In this document: piece by piece, positions 1 to 5,999 of the stretch
Layout: every line of letters starts with the position of its first letter
Numbering within the stretch: the first letter of the stretch is position 1
DNA from: Candidatus Heimdallarchaeota archaeon
GTDB taxonomy: Archaea; Asgardarchaeota; Heimdallarchaeia; Heimdallarchaeales; Heimdallarchaeaceae
Assembly: GCA_023139025.1 (NCBI GenBank)
Contig: JAGLOH010000107.1
Span: 1 to 7,210 of the forward strand
Length of the DNA: 7,210 bases
Direction of reading: 5' to 3'
Position numbers and translations under genes: made by a program
The notes under the pieces: model-generated
Database searches by the model: none
What the model was told of the DNA's origin: nothing
Seen by the model: only the letters and a program-made list of their open reading frames with translations

Positions 1-1
1 G

Positions 2-334
2 TACTATCTTAAATTTAGAGAACTATTGATAGAAAATCAGTGGAAAGAACCAAAATCTGATGATACTGTTGTTCAGGATTTTCAGCATTTCATGACTGAT
101 AAAGGATTTAAACCAACAACGCATGTATCACAAGTTGCTGCGGAAATAAAAAACTTAGAAATGGTTAATAGTTTACTAAAAAGATATTTTACAAGTATGT
201 GGGATGTTGATGAAGAGATTTTTAAAAATACAGTAGAAGTCTTTCAAGAGTATCTCTTAAGTAGTAAAGAGAAAATAAGTGAATTACATACGACTTATTC
301 TATTACTAAACTCTTCTTTTACGAACTTGATTGA
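2..334 (+). CDS. 3' end of an unrecognised soluble protein (5' partial)
   Basis: The frame is open to the left edge. The eight codons before the TTG at 26 are all sense (YYLKFREL), so that TTG is probably internal and the true start lies outside the window. The visible 110 residues are hydrophilic and look mostly helical, with many Lys and Glu, for example KRYFTSMWDVDEEIF and EYLLSSKEKISELH. I see no signal peptide, membrane segment, zinc site or nucleotide-binding motif. The balanced amino-acid composition and the clear T-rich terminator just after the stop support a real gene. I do not recognise the family. It ends 16 bp inside the convergent small membrane-protein gene. Confidence 0.65.
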   Translation, partial: YYLKFRELLIENQWKEPKSDDTVVQDFQHFMTDKGFKPTTHVSQVAAEIKNLEMVNSLLKRYFTSMWDVDEEIFKNTVEVFQEYLLSSKEKISELHTTYSITKLFFYELD

Positions 335-513
335 CTTTCCAATTTCTTTTTCCTGTTTTTCTTTCTTAAGTCCGCAAATGTTATCAAACGGATTAGTTTT
401 ACAATAATAACTATTACGACTACAAGAGATCCAATACTTATTGCAAATGAAAGGGCAATAGGGACTATGATTAAACCTGCTAAGATACCACCGATAATCT
501 TGAGAGCTTTCAT
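319..513 (-). CDS. small membrane protein with basic tail
   Basis: This 64-residue protein starts at the ATG whose first base is 513. Residues about 5-45 are almost wholly hydrophobic (GGILAGLIIVPIALSFAISI, then SLVVVIVIIVKLIRLITF). They would fit one long or two short membrane helices, with a Pro near residue 18. The tail is strongly basic (RKKNRKKKLE) and by the positive-inside rule should be cytoplasmic. No family is recognised. A TATA-like element lies about 28 bp upstream and there is no Shine-Dalgarno, which suggests leaderless expression. The gene follows the ATPase gene by about 53 bp on the same strand, so it could also be read through from that cluster. Its end overlaps the convergent left-edge gene by 16 bp. 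Small size is the main reason for doubt. Confidence 0.6.
   Translation of the reverse strand: MKALKIIGGILAGLIIVPIALSFAISIGSLVVVIVIIVKLIRLITFADLRKKNRKKKLESQSSS
343..367 (+). terminator. T-rich terminator for the left-edge gene
   Basis: Nine bases after the stop at 334, the plus strand carries runs TTTCTTTTT, TTTTT and CTTTCTT within 25 bases, with no hairpin. This is the usual form of intrinsic archaeal terminators. The same bases on the other strand encode the Lys/Arg-rich tail of the convergent small membrane protein, so the tract has two roles if both genes are real. Confidence 0.5.
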
Positions 514-536
514 GTCTTTCTTTTAAGAGCTCTTGC

Positions 537-546
537 TTTTATATTT
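537..546 (-). promoter_or_regulatory. TATA-like box before the small membrane protein
   Basis: On the minus strand the bases read AAATATAAAA, centred about 28 bp from the A of the ATG at 513. That spacing puts transcription initiation at or near the start codon, as in archaeal leaderless genes. The call rests on sequence and spacing only, in an AT-rich intergenic gap. Confidence 0.4.
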
Positions 547-566
547 TTCTAATGGAAGATGATTTT

Positions 567-1934
567 TTATGGCAAATCATGTTTGTAATGTTTATCTGAC
601 TCTAAATACTCTTTTCCATTGAAAATTAGGTGTTCAGCATGAACATCATGAATATCTCCATATTTCTGATACCAGGGGGATGTCCCCAAGAAAGCCCATT
701 TTTCAGCTGTTTCTGGAAGTATTTTCAGCTTTCTCACATCTTCCTTGGAGTTCTTTAATGATTCTATTAGAGTCAGAGAAGCTGCTAATATCACAGCTGT
801 GGGGGTTCTTCTAATAGATGAATGATTCCATAGTCTGGTTTTTTTTATTATTATATTTACGATTTCGTTTGTGAAAATTTCATTACTAATTTTTGATTTA
901 TTCAGGAGTTTTTCAATGATATCCTTAAGCTGCATTTCACTGAAAGGATACTCTTTAACAATATCATAAACATCAAAATTAGTTCGAGCAAATTCAGGAA
1001 TGTCTTTACCGCCTGAAATAATCCAGCAGAGAACATCTAAATCTGGAAATCTGTTTCTCAATTTCTCCTTTAGTAGTTCTACATTTATGTCAACTTCATC
1101 TAGAAATAGAATGAATTTAGAATTTATAGCATGAGAAGCTACCCACTTACTAACTCTGTCTGCATCATTTTCAGGATTAAATTCTATTTCTTTGTACTTT
1201 CCAGTATCATCTTTCCAAAACTCTGATCTGTAAATGAAAGGTATTTCTAACTTCTTACATTCTTTCATAAGAGAATAAATAATCTGAGTTTTTCCAGATC
1301 CTCCATATCTGCCATAGATATGAGCGTTATTTTCGGGTTGAATGTTATCCCTAACTTTCAGAATTTGTTCCTCAAGTATTTTTACTATTGAATGCTCAAC
1401 TGTGAAATCATGTCTCATCCAGCAACATTCTGGATCTATTAAAGGTTTGAATTTAGGGAATTTGCTAGCAATTTTCTTTGCTTCGTCATGAGTTAGACCT
1501 ATGTTAATCTTGACCATATCTTCCTCTTTATGCATAAATGGGATTTTAGGTATGATATCACTCCCATAGAGAAGTTTTCTGGTTTTCTTCAGATTTAGCT
1601 GATCTTCAGGCATTAAACAGTGATTATTCTTGATGTTGATATACCAAAGATTAGCCATTGTTCGGATATAGCTTCTTGAAAAAGATGAAGCAAAAGAAAC
1701 ACCGCCATCCCACCCAAAATCATCTTGTAGTTTATCATAAACTAAATCTAAGAGTAGAAGATTCTCTAGAGTATAATCTCCATCATTTATAATGATTGCA
1801 ATACCTCTCTTATCCTTAGACCATTTGTCGAAAAGAGCCATCTCTTTGCGAAATTCATAGATAGCCACAACTTCTGGTACAATTACTAGTACTTTCTCAA
1901 TGAAGGAGTTGAGAAGCTCTTCTCTCTCACTCAT
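567..1934 (-). CDS. P-loop (AAA-type) ATPase with N-terminal degenerate nucleotidyltransferase-like domain
   Basis: The frame can be extended to a GTG at 1943. I prefer the ATG at 1934 because GGTG, a weak Shine-Dalgarno, precedes it. Numbering here is from the GTG (458 residues). Walker A is GRYGGSGKT (211-219), Walker B is FILFLDEVD (277-285), a sensor-1-like WIISGG lies at 307-312, and a lid-type helical segment with SIRRTPTAV lies at 376-384. The C-terminal ~75 residues are unassigned. Residues ~20-136 resemble the upstream protein: the segment around IYEF/GIAIIIND mimics the NTase core strand-turn-strand without GS or Asp residues, and KLLYGSDIIPKIPF parallels VLYGEDLRKNFPIP. The family suggests ATP-driven remodelling or signalling, but no function is known. 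The start lies 9 bp past the upstream stop, so the two genes are probably translationally coupled. The ATPase call is firm; the N-terminal call is inference. Confidence 0.85.
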   Translation of the reverse strand: MSEREELLNSFIEKVLVIVPEVVAIYEFRKEMALFDKWSKDKRGIAIIINDGDYTLENLLLLDLVYDKLQDDFGWDGGVSFASSFSRSYIRTMANLWYINIKNNHCLMPEDQLNLKKTRKLLYGSDIIPKIPFMHKEEDMVKINIGLTHDEAKKIASKFPKFKPLIDPECCWMRHDFTVEHSIVKILEEQILKVRDNIQPENNAHIYGRYGGSGKTQIIYSLMKECKKLEIPFIYRSEFWKDDTGKYKEIEFNPENDADRVSKWVASHAINSKFILFLDEVDINVELLKEKLRNRFPDLDVLCWIISGGKDIPEFARTNFDVYDIVKEYPFSEMQLKDIIEKLLNKSKISNEIFTNEIVNIIIKKTRLWNHSSIRRTPTAVILAASLTLIESLKNSKEDVRKLKILPETAEKWAFLGTSPWYQKYGDIHDVHAEHLIFNGKEYLESDKHYKHDLP

Positions 1935-1943
1935 TTGCACCAC

Positions 1944-2843
1944 TTACAAGTTTTCTATTATATTTCTTAACTCCATAAAAACTCTACTATAATTAGCATA
2001 ACCACTTTCAGCTTTGAATAATTCTGTCAATTTAGAGATTGATACACCTTTAACGGAAAAAGCCTTTTCTAAGGTGAATAGCAATAAATCTCTGCTGTTT
2101 TCAACAACACCCATAACACTTGAAAGAGAAATATTTCTCTGTCTACAACTAGCAATTTCTACAACAAAATCTCCAAGTTTTCCATAATACTCATTAGAAA
2201 ACCAATAAGCACCTTTCATTTTCCCAATAATATCATTTTTTTGGATAGAGTAAAGGATTCCTGGCAGAGTAAGTATCCAATTTGTCGCAAGGTCATAATT
2301 AGGAGAACTAGAATATTGGAAAGGATACAATTTGGTTATCTCTTCAAGTTTAGGAATTTCTGTTAAAAATTGTTGCCAGAAGCATTCCAGGGGAGGAATT
2401 GGAAAATTTTTCCTTAAATCTTCACCATAAAGTACTTCTCCTTTATTCATAATTAGAAAGTCATCTTTCATAGACAAGGGGTACTTATTAATTAGTTCTT
2501 GTTGAAGGTTACGAACAATCATCCCTTCAAAATCTTGATGTGATATTCTAGGATTTTCGAGCATTTCTATAGGAACTAAAACAACCTTGAGAATTTTTGC
2601 AAAATCCTTATTCATACTTTCAAGTTTTTTGATAATATTATCTAACTCATCGAAATCTCTTTCCCAGAGTGATCGTTCTAATATAACAATAATATCAATT
2701 GTACTGTATCTCTTTGAAAAATCATCTAAAACGATATCCCCGAATAGAATGAAAGACCTAGTTGCTAAAGAAGTAGCAGTGTATTCAACGAAAGTTTTGA
2801 TGAATCTAGGTAGTTCAGGGTACCTATCATAGGTGACTTTCAT
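1944..2843 (-). CDS. AadA/DUF4111-like nucleotidyltransferase-fold protein, probably catalytically dead
   Basis: This 299-residue protein starts at an ATG (2843) without a Shine-Dalgarno. Residues 31-55 (FILFGDIVLDD...STIDIIVIL) fit the nucleotidyltransferase core hhGSxxxG...SDhDhhhhh. However, GS is GD (35-36), the first metal Asp is Thr48, only Asp50 remains, and the later acidic strand reads ILKVVLV, with Lys86 where AadA has Glu. The C-terminal half resembles the helical domain of streptomycin/spectinomycin adenylyltransferases: DDFLIMNKGEVLYGEDLRKN (127-146), then YDLATNWILTLPGILYSIQK (183-202) and GKMKGAYWFSNEYYGKLG (207-224). Residues ~240-299 form an extra helical tail. With these losses, nucleotide transfer is unlikely; a nucleotide-sensing or scaffold role with the downstream ATPase is inference. 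Family resemblance is judged by motif pattern only. Confidence 0.75.
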   Translation of the reverse strand: MKVTYDRYPELPRFIKTFVEYTATSLATRSFILFGDIVLDDFSKRYSTIDIIVILERSLWERDFDELDNIIKKLESMNKDFAKILKVVLVPIEMLENPRISHQDFEGMIVRNLQQELINKYPLSMKDDFLIMNKGEVLYGEDLRKNFPIPPLECFWQQFLTEIPKLEEITKLYPFQYSSSPNYDLATNWILTLPGILYSIQKNDIIGKMKGAYWFSNEYYGKLGDFVVEIASCRQRNISLSSVMGVVENSRDLLLFTLEKAFSVKGVSISKLTELFKAESGYANYSRVFMELRNIIENL

Positions 2844-2861
2844 ATCTTAAAGAAAGCATTT

Positions 2862-2871
2862 TTTATTATTA
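2862..2871 (-). promoter_or_regulatory. weak TATA-like element before the nucleotidyltransferase-like gene
   Basis: The minus strand reads TAATAATAAA, centred about 23 bp before the ATG at 2843. A second AT-rich candidate, ATAAAAACTA, occupies 2881-2890. One of these probably drives the NTase-ATPase pair, since the T-tract terminator just upstream should isolate it from the pilin-like gene. The exact element is uncertain because the whole gap is AT-rich. Confidence 0.3.
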
Positions 2872-2906
2872 GCTTTTCTGTAGTTTTTATCAGCAATAGA
2901 GAATTG

Positions 2907-2932
2907 AAAAAGAAGAAAGAAAAAGGAAAAAA
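2907..2932 (-). terminator. poly-T terminator after the pilin-like gene
   Basis: Beginning 12 bp past the stop codon, the minus strand has T6, T5, T3, T2 and T5 runs separated by single or double C bases, with no hairpin. This matches intrinsic archaeal terminators. It should separate the pilin-like gene from the NTase-ATPase pair, although both lie on the same strand. Confidence 0.65.
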
Positions 2933-2944
2933 GAGCAAACAAGT

Positions 2945-4723
2945 TTAGCGGTAAATGAATACAGTTTCCCAACTGCTCAGTTCACTTATATAGAAGCGAA
3001 TTTCGAAATCTGCTCTATCTACTCTGTCAAAATAATCAAACAATATTGTTATTTTGTGTGCTACATTACTTGGTAATGTAACTCCTGTTCCACCATTAAC
3101 TGGAATAGCTGATTCTTGAGCATAAGGTGAGCCTGCGCTGCTTAACCAAATTTGTCCATCAGTATTGTCTCGCATTTCATGGATATAGTCAGCTCTGTTA
3201 TCAGGTGTCCAATCAATATATATCTGAGTTATAGTTATCGGATCTGGTAATAGATTTGTTATGAAGAAACTTAAGGAGCTTCTAGAAAATATTCCTCTTA
3301 TTGCTACTGCTCCAGTTACACTAATAACATCATTGTCAATTGATAAGATTATGTATGTGGTTTTCGAGTTAATAGCACTTGCTTCATCATAAACTGTGGT
3401 AACCATTAGATAATCGTCATCTGGGAGTATATAACTATTGAAATCAAGAACCCATTTCTTTTCTGCAGCATTGTAGTTTGCTAATCCTTCTAATGATTGT
3501 TGATAGATGTAATAGAAATCAGAAGTTTGACTGAAGAAATAGATATCAAAATTGTCTGTATCTATTCCAGAAGGATCATCTGCATAAACTTCAATTCGAA
3601 GAATACCTCCTAGATCTACAGACTCATTTGCTGGTGTTATTACGTATGATATTGGATCAAGCAAATCAATTAATGAAAATGCTTCCCCTGAGCTGTTCAA
3701 ATTACCTACTTCATCTTTAATATATAATGTAACAGTAAAATCATCTTCTGCCATTGTAACTGTCACAGCACTTGTGATTAAATAATCGGTCACAGCTGTA
3801 GTTGTTGAAGTAAATAGGCTCTCAGCACCATATTCATCCCCAGATAAAACTAATGTCTGATTAACTAATTGAGCTCCATCTAAATCATCCCAAACCCATG
3901 AAACTTCAAGAGCTTCTCCTTGTTCTAATGAACTACCATTCAAACTCAGTGTAACACCGAGTGCATTATTATCAATGTTGAATGTGTTTTTGATAACTGA
4001 AGATTGCCCGAGCGAATCATTCACATAAAATTCTATTGCATATCCAGTATCATCTGTGTAGCCTGCTGAATCTATATTATAAGCCAAGGGTTGATCATTA
4101 AGAAGAATTGTTTGATCTGTGTCTATGAAATCATAAGTAACTCCTGATGGTTTAAACCCTCCAGAAACTATAACTTGAGGATCAATAACCCCTTTAACCC
4201 AGCTTCCATTAACTGGATTAAAGACAGTCATTACTAAAGGATCAATTCTTACAGCAGAATTCAAGTTTTCTTGAGCAACTGATGTAGTTCCATCAGCGTA
4301 AGTTAACATAAGTCTGAATACGTTGTCCCCTACCGCTATAACGCCTGAAGGATCAAACGAGATAGCTATATCAGCTCTAGCAGTAACATCCATCGTTAGT
4401 GGCAATTCTTCTACCACTAAATAGGAATTATTAATTACTGTCCTCGCAGCAAGAACATCATTATCTATTGTTAGTGTAATATTATTAATAGTTGCACTTG
4501 CTGACCCCGTATTCTGTAAAGTTATATAAACTAAATCTGCGACATCGTCTCCATCACTATCAAACCATTGAGTTGTGATAAAATTCACGCTTGCACTCCC
4601 TTTTAGTAATGGGACGACAATAAAATACACCATAGCGCTAGCTGCTACTACTAAACTAATGAGTAGAACTGTAGCGATAACCGGTGAAACTGCTCTTTTT
4701 GCCTTTCTAAAATTAATCTTCAT
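2945..4723 (-). CDS. large type IV pilin-like surface protein with Ig-like domains
   Basis: This is a 592-residue secreted protein. The first 10 residues (MKINFRKAKR) are a basic class III leader. Cleavage by an archaeal prepilin peptidase (PibD/EppA type) is expected before AVSPVIATVLL, followed by a single hydrophobic helix to about residue 40. Residues 45-160 form a beta-rich domain opening with an Asp-rich FDSDGDDVAD segment (54-63) that may bind calcium. Three Ig-like segments follow at about 165-252 (NPVNGSWVKG resembles the Big_7 start), 255-352 and 355-464. A C-terminal beta domain (~466-592) contains few charged motifs. At least seven N-x-S/T sequons suggest glycosylation. Typical archaeal pilins are much shorter, so this is likely a minor or adhesive pilin-like subunit or a membrane-anchored adhesin. 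A good Shine-Dalgarno fixes the start. No pilus ATPase or platform gene is visible nearby. Confidence 0.88.
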   Translation of the reverse strand: MKINFRKAKRAVSPVIATVLLISLVVAASAMVYFIVVPLLKGSASVNFITTQWFDSDGDDVADLVYITLQNTGSASATINNITLTIDNDVLAARTVINNSYLVVEELPLTMDVTARADIAISFDPSGVIAVGDNVFRLMLTYADGTTSVAQENLNSAVRIDPLVMTVFNPVNGSWVKGVIDPQVIVSGGFKPSGVTYDFIDTDQTILLNDQPLAYNIDSAGYTDDTGYAIEFYVNDSLGQSSVIKNTFNIDNNALGVTLSLNGSSLEQGEALEVSWVWDDLDGAQLVNQTLVLSGDEYGAESLFTSTTTAVTDYLITSAVTVTMAEDDFTVTLYIKDEVGNLNSSGEAFSLIDLLDPISYVITPANESVDLGGILRIEVYADDPSGIDTDNFDIYFFSQTSDFYYIYQQSLEGLANYNAAEKKWVLDFNSYILPDDDYLMVTTVYDEASAINSKTTYIILSIDNDVISVTGAVAIRGIFSRSSLSFFITNLLPDPITITQIYIDWTPDNRADYIHEMRDNTDGQIWLSSAGSPYAQESAIPVNGGTGVTLPSNVAHKITILFDYFDRVDRADFEIRFYISELSSWETVFIYR

Positions 4724-4729
4724 ATGAAT

Positions 4730-4735
4730 ACCTCT
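4730..4735 (-). promoter_or_regulatory. Shine-Dalgarno of the pilin-like gene
   Basis: AGAGGT on the minus strand sits 6 bases before the ATG at 4723 and pairs with the archaeal 16S 3' end (CACCUCC). It is the clearest ribosome binding site in the window and fixes the pilin start. Most neighbouring genes lack one. Confidence 0.75.
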
Positions 4736-4769
4736 AAACGGTCACTATACATGTTACAAATTTGAAGGT

Positions 4770-4782
4770 AATAAATTTTATT
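4770..4782 (-). promoter_or_regulatory. TATA region of the pilin-like gene
   Basis: A 13-bp AT palindrome (AATAAAATTTATT on the minus strand) is centred 53 bp before the ATG. Initiation about 25 bp downstream would leave a leader of about 27 bases, enough to include the Shine-Dalgarno. TTGAAG occurs on the plus strand on both sides (4762-4767 and 4781-4786), 19 bp apart, and could be a regulator site. That part is speculative. Confidence 0.4.
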
Positions 4783-4816
4783 GAAGTCCTAGTTAGAAAA
4801 TATACCTAACGAATGA

Positions 4817-4825
4817 CTTATATTT
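4817..4825 (+). promoter_or_regulatory. TATA-like box of hypBA
   Basis: CTTATATTT is centred about 32 bp before the hypB ATG at 4853. There is no convincing Shine-Dalgarno, so the transcript is probably leaderless or has only a few leader bases. It lies back to back with the pilin promoter in a 129-bp divergent gap. Confidence 0.5.
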
Positions 4826-4852
4826 CCACTTTTAACATCGGCTATTGAGAAA

Positions 4853-5506
4853 ATGACCCAAGAGAAGAAAATTACTGTCAAAAAGCAAGCATATTCAGTA
4901 AATGATGAGATAGCAGATAAAATTAGACACTTAATGAAGGAGAAAAATAAACTATTTTTCAATATCATGGGTAGTATAGGTGCTGGAAAAACACTTCTTC
5001 TTGAGCGACTAGCTGAAAAACTATCTCCACACTACAAAATTTTTGTTATAAATGGTGATGTAGCAACAACCATCGATGCAGATAGAATAGCTGCAAAAGG
5101 TGCTACAACCGTTCAAATTAACACAGGTGGAGGATGTCATTTAAGTGCAAATTTAATCCAAAAGGAACTAGATAAGATAAATATTGATGATTATGATATC
5201 TTTTTTGCTGAAAATGTAGGAAATCTCATTTGTCCCGCTGCATGGGATGTAGGAGCACAAAAAAACATAGTTGTGGTCAGTATAACTGAAGGTGAGTACG
5301 TAATTAAGAAGCATCCAATTATTTTCAAAGGTGCAGCTATAGCTGTGATTAATAAATGTGATTTAGATGGATTAGGTTTTGATTCTAGCACTTTAGTTGA
5401 GGATGCAGGCAAAATTAAATCGGACATGAGGGTTATTTGTACGAGTGCAAAAACCTCTTTGGGTCTAGAATCTTTAATCGAAGCGTTAGGTATACAATTA
5501 CCATAG
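4853..5506 (+). CDS. hypB: hydrogenase nickel incorporation GTPase HypB
   Basis: HypB is the cytoplasmic SIMIBI-class GTPase that, with HypA, loads nickel into the large subunit of [NiFe]-hydrogenase (or urease in some organisms). The family motifs appear in order: P-loop GSIGAGKT (40-47), GDVATTIDADRI (68-79), GGGCHL (92-97) with the metal-binding Cys95-His96, ENVGNLICPA (120-129), NKCD (167-170) as the guanine-specificity motif, and a final SAKTSLGLESL. Its 217 residues match short archaeal HypB; there is no His-rich stretch and no N-terminal CxxCGC nickel site. The ATG follows a TATA-like element at leaderless spacing. hypA follows after 10 bases, so they form an operon. The partner hydrogenase must be encoded elsewhere. 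Confidence 0.96.
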   Translation: MTQEKKITVKKQAYSVNDEIADKIRHLMKEKNKLFFNIMGSIGAGKTLLLERLAEKLSPHYKIFVINGDVATTIDADRIAAKGATTVQINTGGGCHLSANLIQKELDKINIDDYDIFFAENVGNLICPAAWDVGAQKNIVVVSITEGEYVIKKHPIIFKGAAIAVINKCDLDGLGFDSSTLVEDAGKIKSDMRVICTSAKTSLGLESLIEALGIQLP

Positions 5507-5508
5507 GT
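5505..5508 (+). promoter_or_regulatory. Shine-Dalgarno deciding the hypA start
   Basis: AGGT overlaps the hypB stop codon and lies 8 bases before the ATG at 5517. It supports that ATG over the in-frame TTG at 5508, which has no room for a site, and it suggests coupled translation of hypB and hypA. Confidence 0.5.
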
Positions 5509-5516
5509 TGAGTAAA

Positions 5517-5888
5517 ATGCATGAATATAGTCTAGCATCGGCAATAGTGGAGCAAGTAAAAAAAATTGCGCAAGAACATAATGCAAGCAAAGTCAAAACA
5601 ATAACAGTATCTGCTGATCCTTATGAAATGGTTATACCTGATTTACTAAAAGACGCATATGGGATAATAACTGATGAACTTGAATTATTCAAAGATTCAA
5701 ACTTGGAACTACTTATATTACCTGCAGAAATAATTTGCATAGATTGTGATCACAAAGGAGAGCCTTCAATGGAGGGAGATGATGAGTTTGCATACAATTT
5801 TAGGTGTGCAAAATGTGGTTCAAGAGACACACATCTCAATATCAGACATCTAACTATTGAGACAGTTGATCTGGAAGTGCCTGAATGA
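5517..5888 (+). CDS. hypA: hydrogenase maturation nickel metallochaperone HypA
   Basis: HypA delivers nickel to the hydrogenase maturation complex with HypB. The start at 5517 gives MHEYSLASAI. In this family Met1 and His2, with Glu3 conserved beside them, form the nickel site, so the longer frame from the TTG at 5508 (adding MSK) would spoil it. The structural zinc site is Cys74-x2-Cys77 and Cys97-x2-Cys100 (CIDC and CAKC) on a loop of ordinary length. The whole is 123 residues, normal for the family. The order hypB-hypA, with 10 bases between them, indicates one transcript. The usual Gly-containing turn after the second strand is replaced by SADPYEMV, a mild divergence. Confidence 0.95.
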   Translation: MHEYSLASAIVEQVKKIAQEHNASKVKTITVSADPYEMVIPDLLKDAYGIITDELELFKDSNLELLILPAEIICIDCDHKGEPSMEGDDEFAYNFRCAKCGSRDTHLNIRHLTIETVDLEVPE

Positions 5889-5894
5889 ACTATT

Positions 5895-5908
5895 CTAGTC
5901 TTTTTCTC
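5895..5908 (+). terminator. possible T-tract terminator after hypBA
   Basis: Beginning 6 bases past the hypA stop, the sequence CTAGTCTTTTTCTC carries one T5 run without a hairpin. It is weaker than the tract after the pilin-like gene, but it lies in the expected place before the promoter of the next gene. Confidence 0.3.
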
Positions 5909-5965
5909 TAAGTGGAATAATACTCTGAAAGAATTGCATTTCTTAAAATATAAGAGTTCTATATG

Positions 5966-5973
5966 TTTAAATA
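5966..5973 (+). promoter_or_regulatory. consensus TATA box of the repeat membrane protein gene
   Basis: TTTAAATA matches the archaeal consensus TTTAWATA exactly and is centred 30 bp before the ATG at 6000, the classical leaderless spacing. No Shine-Dalgarno precedes the ATG. This is the strongest promoter call in the window. It also supports the start and the reality of the downstream gene, which has no stop before the window end. Confidence 0.65.
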
Positions 5974-5999
5974 TCACTTTAGTTTAGCTTATAAGTTAG

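Noticed and set aside
26..334. Complete small gene starting at TTG 26
   Set aside because: The frame is open upstream to the edge and no ribosome binding site precedes the TTG, so a truncated larger gene is more likely.
2587..2832. 81-codon open frame on the plus strand
   Set aside because: It lies wholly antisense to the nucleotidyltransferase-like gene; its Ser/Ile/Leu-rich product reflects the complement of an AT-rich gene.
1944..2843. Aminoglycoside (streptomycin/spectinomycin) resistance gene
   Set aside because: The overall pattern resembles AadA, but the catalytic Asp and Glu positions are Thr and Lys, the tail is extended, and it is paired with an ATPase. Calling resistance would overstate the evidence.
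5191..5586. 131-codon open frame on the minus strand across hypB and hypA
   Set aside because: It is antisense to two firmly identified genes, and its product has no recognisable features.
5750..5977. 75-codon open frame on the minus strand
   Set aside because: It covers the 3' part of hypA in antisense and the next gene's promoter; no start signals are seen.
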